DNA from: Novosphingobium album (ex Hu et al. 2023)
GTDB lineage: Bacteria; Pseudomonadota; Alphaproteobacteria; Sphingomonadales; Sphingomonadaceae
Length of the DNA stretch: 64,000 bases
Assembly (NCBI RefSeq): GCF_022832385.1
Contig: NZ_JALHLE010000019.1
Location: 103,233 to 167,232, forward strand
Reading direction: 5' to 3'
Part shown: positions 59,873 to 64,000 of the stretch, piece after piece
How the letters are laid out: each line of letters opens with the position of its first letter
How positions within the stretch are numbered: the stretch's first letter is position 1
Position numbers and translations under genes: made by a program
The notes under the pieces: model-generated
What the model was told of the DNA's origin: nothing
The model's input: the letters and a program-made list of their open reading frames with translations, nothing else
Databases searched by the model: none

Positions 59873-61083
59873 GCCCTGGCTCCTTCCTGTTCGGCCCGGC
59901 CAGTCAGTTCTGCCCGATAGGCCTCGACCTTTTCCGAAACCATGTTGAACAAGTGGCGGCATAGCGATTCCTGCGTCTGGAAATGCAGGTATTCAAGCGC
60001 ACCGCTGGCAAGGCCCTTGTGGCCACGCTCGATCACCGCGCGGTCCTCGGTATGGACGTCGCGGGCGACAGCCATGAAGTATTCGCGGGCAAAGCGCTCG
60101 CTGGGTGTCTCGTCTTCCCCGATCCAGTAGAGCCGGATCACCCCGCGCGACTTGTCAGCCGCAATCGGATAGACGGTGTGCGAGAAGTGCTGCATCGGCG
60201 AGCCGAACACGAAGAAGTTCGGGAACAGGCCGATGTAGTCCTTGGCGGTTTCCGCACCCAGAATGCCATCCGCCATCGCGCAAATGGCGCCGCGCTGGAA
60301 AGCCACCGCCTGCACGCCAGTGGGCGGCGCCATGTCGGGTTTCGTCCAGATCCGCTGCGAGCGGTGCGGCCCGTGGAAATCATAGGCCGTGGGATAGGCA
60401 AAGGGATTGTCCGGGCTCGTCGACGGCCCTGCTGCCGAGGGGTGGATGAAGCGCAGGTGGTAGTTTTCCTGGAAATTGTCGTAGGTCAGCTTCCAGTTGG
60501 CATCGATGTCATAGACATATTCGGAGAACGTCGTCGCGCGGGCCACCGGCATCATCTCCAGCTTGTTGGCATAAGGCCCAAGCCATTCGCGCAAGCTGCT
60601 CTCGGGCTTGCCGAAGTGCACGAAGATCAGCCCGCCCACCACTTCACAAGCCAACTGAGGAAGCGCGCATTCGGCCTTGGTCACGTGGAAGGATTCGAAG
60701 TCAGGCGCCGAGATCAACCCGCCATCGAGTCCGAAAGTCCACATGTGATAGGGGCAGCTGAAAGTGCTGCGCTTTCCCGCCGCTTCATCGACCAGCTGCG
60801 TGCCGCGATGCGTGCATACGTTGTGGAACGCGCACACTTCGCCATCCTTGCCACGCACGATCAACAGTGAGGCGCCCAATACTTCCAGTTCGCGGCGGAT
60901 GAAGCTGCCCTGCTCGGGTAGTTCGCAAACGTGGCCGACCTGCTGCCAGCTGCGGCGGAACACCGCCTCACGCTCCAGCTCAAACCATGCGGGGTCGTAA
61001 TAAGGCTTGGTTGGCACCGGATCAGTGCCCAGCCAGTCAAGCTCGTCCTGACCTACAGGGGTGAATGTCGTGGGTGAATTCAT
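59869..61083 (-). CDS. Rieske non-haem iron oxygenase, large subunit
   Basis: A 404-residue oxygenase alpha subunit. Rieske ligands are CTHRGTQ (about 91-97) and CPYHMW (about 112-117). The mononuclear iron site is YDNFQENYHLRFIHPS (about 199-214). The aspartate bridging the two sites is in YDNFQENYH. It starts at ATG 61083 (MNSPTTFTPVG), with GGGAGAGAG upstream; the frame extends to 61131 without similarity. The length and motifs fit choline- or carnitine-monooxygenase-like, alpha-only Rieske oxygenases. The TetR gene directly upstream and the dyad at 61154 indicate its own regulation. Confidence 0.92.
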   Translation of the reverse strand: MNSPTTFTPVGQDELDWLGTDPVPTKPYYDPAWFELEREAVFRRSWQQVGHVCELPEQGSFIRRELEVLGASLLIVRGKDGEVCAFHNVCTHRGTQLVDEAAGKRSTFSCPYHMWTFGLDGGLISAPDFESFHVTKAECALPQLACEVVGGLIFVHFGKPESSLREWLGPYANKLEMMPVARATTFSEYVYDIDANWKLTYDNFQENYHLRFIHPSAAGPSTSPDNPFAYPTAYDFHGPHRSQRIWTKPDMAPPTGVQAVAFQRGAICAMADGILGAETAKDYIGLFPNFFVFGSPMQHFSHTVYPIAADKSRGVIRLYWIGEDETPSERFAREYFMAVARDVHTEDRAVIERGHKGLASGALEYLHFQTQESLCRHLFNMVSEKVEAYRAELTGRAEQEGARA

Positions 61084-61153
61084 GGCGCTCTCTCCCGCCC
61101 GGATCCCGCAAACGACTCTGGGCTGCGACAACCGGTATAGGCCCCCGCCCCAC

Positions 61154-61179
61154 TTTTTACAACATGTCTGTCGTAAAAA
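61154..61179. promoter_or_regulatory. Long dyad, probable TetR operator
   Basis: TTTTTAC (61154-61160) and GTAAAAA (61173-61179) form the outer arms, and ACA (61162-61164) and TGT (61169-61171) the inner arms, around TGTC, with one mismatch per arm. It is 71-96 bases upstream of the Rieske start, directly next to the end of the TetR gene. Arm length and symmetry are typical of TetR-family operators. Confidence 0.6.
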
Positions 61180-61791
61180 TTAGAACGACTCGATTCCATG
61201 CAGGCGCATGATGCCCACCTGGGCTTGCGTCATGCGCTCGATGGCCTCCTCGACGGGCAGATCGGGCCGCACGCTGCCGCGATAGACGCGCGGCCCCAGC
61301 ATCGCCCAGGTCAGCATGAGCGTGCAGTACGCCTCGGCATCGATACCGGCGGTTTCCGGACGCGAGGCAAGCTGTTCGCGCATCCCGGCGACAAGGCGGT
61401 TCCATTCGGGGTAACGGTCGACGATCGCGCCGGGCGACAGAAACTCCTCGGCCCACAGGCCGATCAATTCCGGGTTCTCTATTACGAAGCGGGCGATGTA
61501 GCGTGTGCGGTCTTCGCGTGAATCCCCGGGGGAGAACGCGGCCGCAAGCTGGCGGGACGACCAGTCCCTCACGGCATCCACCAGCGCCTCGCGGCTGTCG
61601 AAGTGGTAATAGATGGTCGTGCGGTTGACGCCCGTCTCGCGCGCGACTTCGGACAGCGAGAGCGCTTCCATGCCCTTTTCGGAAACAAGCCGCACCGCCG
61701 TTTCGATAAGAGCGGTGTGCGTTTCATCGAAAGCCTTGTTGCGCCGGCGCGCCGGCCTGGCCTTCGCGGGCTGTACCTGTGGTGTGCTCAT
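61180..61791 (-). CDS. TetR family transcriptional regulator
   Basis: A 203-residue TetR regulator. The DNA-binding domain is ALIETAVRLVSEKGMEALSL (about 27-46) followed by SEVARETGVNRTTIYYHFDSREAL (about 47-70). The ligand domain is typical helical sequence with FVIENPELIGLWAEEF. A basic N-terminus (ARPARRRNK) precedes it. The gene is directly upstream of the Rieske gene on the same strand, 96 bases away, with the dyad at 61154-61179 in the gap, so it probably represses the oxygenase until its ligand is present. Confidence 0.9.
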   Translation of the reverse strand: MSTPQVQPAKARPARRRNKAFDETHTALIETAVRLVSEKGMEALSLSEVARETGVNRTTIYYHFDSREALVDAVRDWSSRQLAAAFSPGDSREDRTRYIARFVIENPELIGLWAEEFLSPGAIVDRYPEWNRLVAGMREQLASRPETAGIDAEAYCTLMLTWAMLGPRVYRGSVRPDLPVEEAIERMTQAQVGIMRLHGIESF

Positions 61792-61866
61792 CTTGTCCCG
61801 ATCCGTTTGACCGGGCCGACCATGGGGACATGAGCGCTGACCGGCAAGCCCCGCGACGGGAAGATG

Positions 61867-62463
61867 TCAGTATTCGCCCTCTTCCACCGTGTTGAACTGC
61901 GGATGCACTCGCTTCCATTCGTACATCCAGTCCATGCCTTCGCGGGCACGGATCATGTCGTCGTCGCGCGGGGCCAGCGCCGACGTGGCCGCGCGTGTCA
62001 CGGCTTCCAGCACCGAACTGTCCCACCCCTGCTCTTCCACCTCAACCGCCAGCGCATCGGCACCGGCCCGGCGCAGCATGACCGGCAACCGGTCGCGAAG
62101 CGCAGTGCAGGCCCAGGGGATCATCGGGCCGTTCACGTCCGGATCATAGCCCCACAGCATGTTATGCTGCGGCCCGTTGAGAATGTAGTGATAGTGCAGC
62201 ACTTTGCCGAACACGTCGAAGCGAATGTATTCTTCGGTCCGGGCCGCGTTGAACACGTGGATGCTGGGGCCGCGCACCATGCGCTGCGGGCTGTCGCCCA
62301 GCGCCCGCGCCTCGACGGCGATAGAGACGGGCCCTGCCTCGAACCACTCGGCATGGTGGTCGATCATCGGGATCAGCATGAACTTGTGATATTGACCGCG
62401 GATCGTCTCGACGGTGCGGTTGCCCGGTGCATGGACAGGCGGCAGTGCGGCATCGGCATCCAT
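61867..62463 (-). CDS. Hypothetical protein upstream of the TetR/Rieske unit
   Basis: A 198-residue protein starting at ATG 62463 (MDADAALPPVHAPGNRTVET), preceded by GGGGAGAG. It has a mixed alpha/beta pattern with several histidines (IPMIDHHAEWFEAGP about 31-45, KVLHYHYILNGPQHNMLWGY about 87-106), suggestive of metal binding, and an acidic C-terminus. I do not recognise a family with certainty. Its position upstream of the TetR and Rieske genes on the same strand, 75 bases from the former, suggests a shared catabolic function. Confidence 0.7.
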   Translation of the reverse strand: MDADAALPPVHAPGNRTVETIRGQYHKFMLIPMIDHHAEWFEAGPVSIAVEARALGDSPQRMVRGPSIHVFNAARTEEYIRFDVFGKVLHYHYILNGPQHNMLWGYDPDVNGPMIPWACTALRDRLPVMLRRAGADALAVEVEEQGWDSSVLEAVTRAATSALAPRDDDMIRAREGMDWMYEWKRVHPQFNTVEEGEY

Positions 62464-62672
62464 GACAGTCTCTCCCCGAAATCGTTCCGGCCAATGCACG
62501 CCTGAAGCCCTCGCCTGTCAATCGCGGCGGCTTGATCCAACGTCCAGACGCCGCGCCCCGCTTGCCGCCCAGTCGCCAATGGCCAGTCCGCGAACTTTCA
62601 GGGCGCCGGTGGTTGCTCCGCGCCGGTGCCGAACCTACCTGATGACCTCCCCGCGATACAGGAGCCTCCGTC

Positions 62673-63521
62673 ATGTCCGATCCCACCTACACGCCGCCGA
62701 AAGTCTGGACCTGGGACGCGGAAAACAGGGGCGAATGGGCCAAGATCAACCGCCCCATCGCCGGTCCCACCCATGAAAAGGACCTGCCGCGCGGCCAGCA
62801 CCCGCTGCAGCTCTATTCGCTGGGCACGCCCAACGGGCAGAAAGTCACGATCATGCTGGAAGAGCTGCTCGCGGCCGGCAAGACCGGTGCCGAATACGAT
62901 GCCTGGCTGATCTCGATCGCTGACGCAGACCAGTTCTCCACCGGCTTCGTCTCGGTCAACCCGAACTCGAAGATCCCCGCCCTGCTCGACTGCTCCGGCC
63001 CGGAACCCATCCGCGTGTTCGAATCCGGTGCAATCCTGATGCACCTCGCCGAAAAGTTCGGCCTGTTCCTGCCCACAGAGCCTGCCGCCCGCGCCGAATG
63101 CATCTCTTGGCTGATGTGGCAGATGTCGACCGCGCCGGTGATCGGCGGCGGCTTCGGCCACTTCTATTTCTACGCCCCCGAGAAATACGAATACCCGATC
63201 AACCGGTACACCATGGAAGCCAAGCGCATCCTCGACGTCGCCGACCGGCGCCTGGCCGAGAGCACTTATCTGGCGGGTGAAGACTATACCATCGCCGACA
63301 TCGCCACCTGGGCCTGGCTCTCGCGGCTGGTCACAGGCGATGCCTATGGCGACGCCGCAACGTTTCTTGACATGGCAAGCTACAAGAACCTCGCCCGCTG
63401 GGTGGACACGATCGGCCAGCGCAAGGCAGTGAAACGTGGATCGGTGGTAAATCGCACCAGCGACGGCTTCATCGCCGAACGGCACAGTGCTGCAGACATC
63501 GACGCAGTCATGCCCTCCTGA
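62673..63521 (+). CDS. Glutathione S-transferase family protein (YghU-like)
   Basis: A 282-residue GST of the Nu/YghU class, which reduces disulfides or peroxides with glutathione. The N-terminal extension (VWTWDAENRGEWAKINRPIA) is characteristic. The thioredoxin-like domain has LYSLGTPNGQKVTIMLEELL (about 48-67), SVNPNSKIPALLD (about 93-105) and FESGAILMHLAEKFG (about 117-131). The helical domain carries YLAGEDYTIADIATWAW (about 207-223). There is no catalytic cysteine or serine at the class position; a threonine (LGTPNGQK) takes the role in YghU. Confidence 0.9.
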   Translation: MSDPTYTPPKVWTWDAENRGEWAKINRPIAGPTHEKDLPRGQHPLQLYSLGTPNGQKVTIMLEELLAAGKTGAEYDAWLISIADADQFSTGFVSVNPNSKIPALLDCSGPEPIRVFESGAILMHLAEKFGLFLPTEPAARAECISWLMWQMSTAPVIGGGFGHFYFYAPEKYEYPINRYTMEAKRILDVADRRLAESTYLAGEDYTIADIATWAWLSRLVTGDAYGDAATFLDMASYKNLARWVDTIGQRKAVKRGSVVNRTSDGFIAERHSAADIDAVMPS

Positions 63522-63634
63522 CGAGGTACAAAATCCGGCGTGGAAAATGTGCCCCAAAAGGCCTTTTCAGCGCTTGGATTAGCGGCTAAGCGCGGCACCT
63601 CTCTCGAAGGCTGCGCACATGCAGCTATTCCTGC

Positions 63635-63709
63635 TGGGGCGTCGCCAAGTGGTAAGGCACCGGTTTTTGGTACCGGCATTCGCAGGTTCGAATCCTGCCG
63701 CCCCAGCCA
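63635..63709 (+). tRNA. tRNA-Gln (anticodon UUG)
   Basis: A 75-base tRNA with CCA encoded. The acceptor stem TGGGGCG pairs with CGCCCCA, the D arm is GCCAAGTGGTAAGGC, and the anticodon stem CCGGT/ACCGG holds the loop TTTTGGT with anticodon TTG. The T arm is GCAGG-TTCGAAT-CCTGC, followed by G and CCA. All stems are complete. A sequence resembling an integrase start lies 164 bases downstream, so this tRNA may be an integration site. Confidence 0.97.
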
Positions 63710-63805
63710 ACCGAGTCTCTCAAGATTCAGCCTTTTCACAGTGCGTTACGAGACAAAGCTGAGCACAGTGTGTTGGACTGGGTAAGCCTCGGCTAGCCCC
63801 GGTTG

Positions 63806-63833
63806 GACACCAATTGTGTCAGGATTTGTGTCA
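63806..63833. repeat. GTGTC repeats next to the integrase remnant
   Basis: TTGTGTCA occurs at 63814-63821 and 63826-63833, 12 bases apart, and GACAC (63806-63810) is an inverted copy. Repeats of this sort upstream of integrases can be arm-type recombinase or regulator sites. They lie 40-67 bases before the integrase-like start. Confidence 0.4.
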
Positions 63834-63872
63834 TGATTTTTGCTGTGACGGGAGCCGACCGGAGCATCGGTT

Positions 63873-63974
63873 ATGGCAAGAGACGTTGCAAAGACACTCA
63901 CACCCGCGTCGCTCGACGCACTGAAAAAGGGATCGCTGGCCGATCCCCTTACTCCTGTGATCGGCCCCCGCTGA
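63873..63974 (+). pseudogene. Possible N-terminal remnant of a tyrosine integrase
   Basis: A 33-residue frame starting at ATG 63873 with MARDVAKTLTPASLDALKK and ending at a TGA (63972-63974). The sequence resembles the N-terminus of DUF4102-type tyrosine integrases (lysine- and leucine-rich TLTPASLDALKKGSLADPLTP, quoted in part). The similarity stops after about 28 residues, and no catalytic domain exists before the window end. Its position 164 bases after the tRNA-Gln fits a truncated integrase at an island boundary. The identification is from memory of similar proteins. Confidence 0.45.
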
Positions 63975-64000
63975 GTGGTCCGTGTGATTTGTTAGTGTAA

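Noticed and set aside
63803..64000. Plus-strand 65-codon frame at the right end
   Set aside because: Cysteine/arginine-rich composition with no domain; the overlapping frame at 63873 resembles an integrase start better.

Overview
The window is GC-rich alphaproteobacterial chromosome and looks like a sphingomonad, probably Novosphingobium or Sphingobium. This is inferred from gene content and order: a metZ/apaG neighbourhood, recO-leuB, ubiK and tlyA, a large TonB-dependent receptor inside a catabolic cluster, three Rieske oxygenases, P450 plus [2Fe-2S] ferredoxin, many SDRs and family III CoA-transferases, and HWE-type histidine kinase signalling. There are no rRNA genes, complete insertion sequences or CRISPR arrays. 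One tRNA lies near the right end.

Layout. (1) 1-5161, minus strand: a valine/isobutyrate operon (acylating aldehyde dehydrogenase, I78 inhibitor-like lipoprotein, isobutyryl-CoA dehydrogenase, 3-hydroxyisobutyryl-CoA hydrolase, enoyl-CoA hydratase, start of mmsB), with coupled starts. (2) 5569-7783, plus: flavin reductase, SDR, alpha/beta hydrolase. (3) 7773-12915, minus: ferredoxin, P450, SDR, TonB receptor, an uptake-and-hydroxylation operon. (4) 13190-22002, plus: amidohydrolase, Rieske oxygenase, SDR, two adjacent CoA-transferases, luciferase-like oxidoreductase, DUF35 protein and a thiolase-fold protein without the thiolase cysteines. (5) 22087-31363: acyltransferase, LacI regulator, MFS transporter, VOC protein, SDR, a third CoA-transferase, spermidine-synthase-like protein, cold-shock protein and fatty acid hydroxylase. 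(6) 31451-37948: LysR regulator, crotonase, nitronate-monooxygenase-like flavoprotein, two acyl-CoA dehydrogenases, and a divergent amidohydrolase broken by an 8-bp tandem duplication.

(7) 38250-44977: PAS-GGDEF-EAL-PilZ protein, TetR, HtpX, a second Rieske oxygenase and a LysR regulator. (8) 45116-57421 is mostly housekeeping: apaG, HWE kinase, metZ, a GT39 mannosyltransferase, sulfatase, a GT2-GtrA fusion, leuB, recO, ubiK, tspO, tlyA and a lipoprotein. (9) 57422-62463: a micro-ORF with an extreme Shine-Dalgarno sequence, ilvE, and a third Rieske oxygenase with its TetR gene and candidate operator. (10) 62673-64000: a glutathione transferase, tRNA-Gln(UUG), and what looks like the truncated start of a tyrosine integrase, suggesting a genomic-island edge.

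Taken together, 5.5-44 kb reads as a catabolic region for a hydrophobic, probably alicyclic or polycyclic (steroid-, terpenoid- or aryl-like) compound: outer-membrane uptake, P450 and Rieske oxygenation, SDR oxidation, CoA activation by CoA-transferases, dehydrogenation by acyl-CoA dehydrogenases, and chain cleavage by a DUF35/thiolase-fold pair. The substrate cannot be read from the sequence. The most interesting items are the cysteine-less thiolase plus DUF35 pair, the micro-ORF preceded by a 14-nt complement of the 16S 3' end, the 8-bp duplication breaking an amidohydrolase, the probable CTG start of a histidine kinase, and a perfect palindrome over a start codon.
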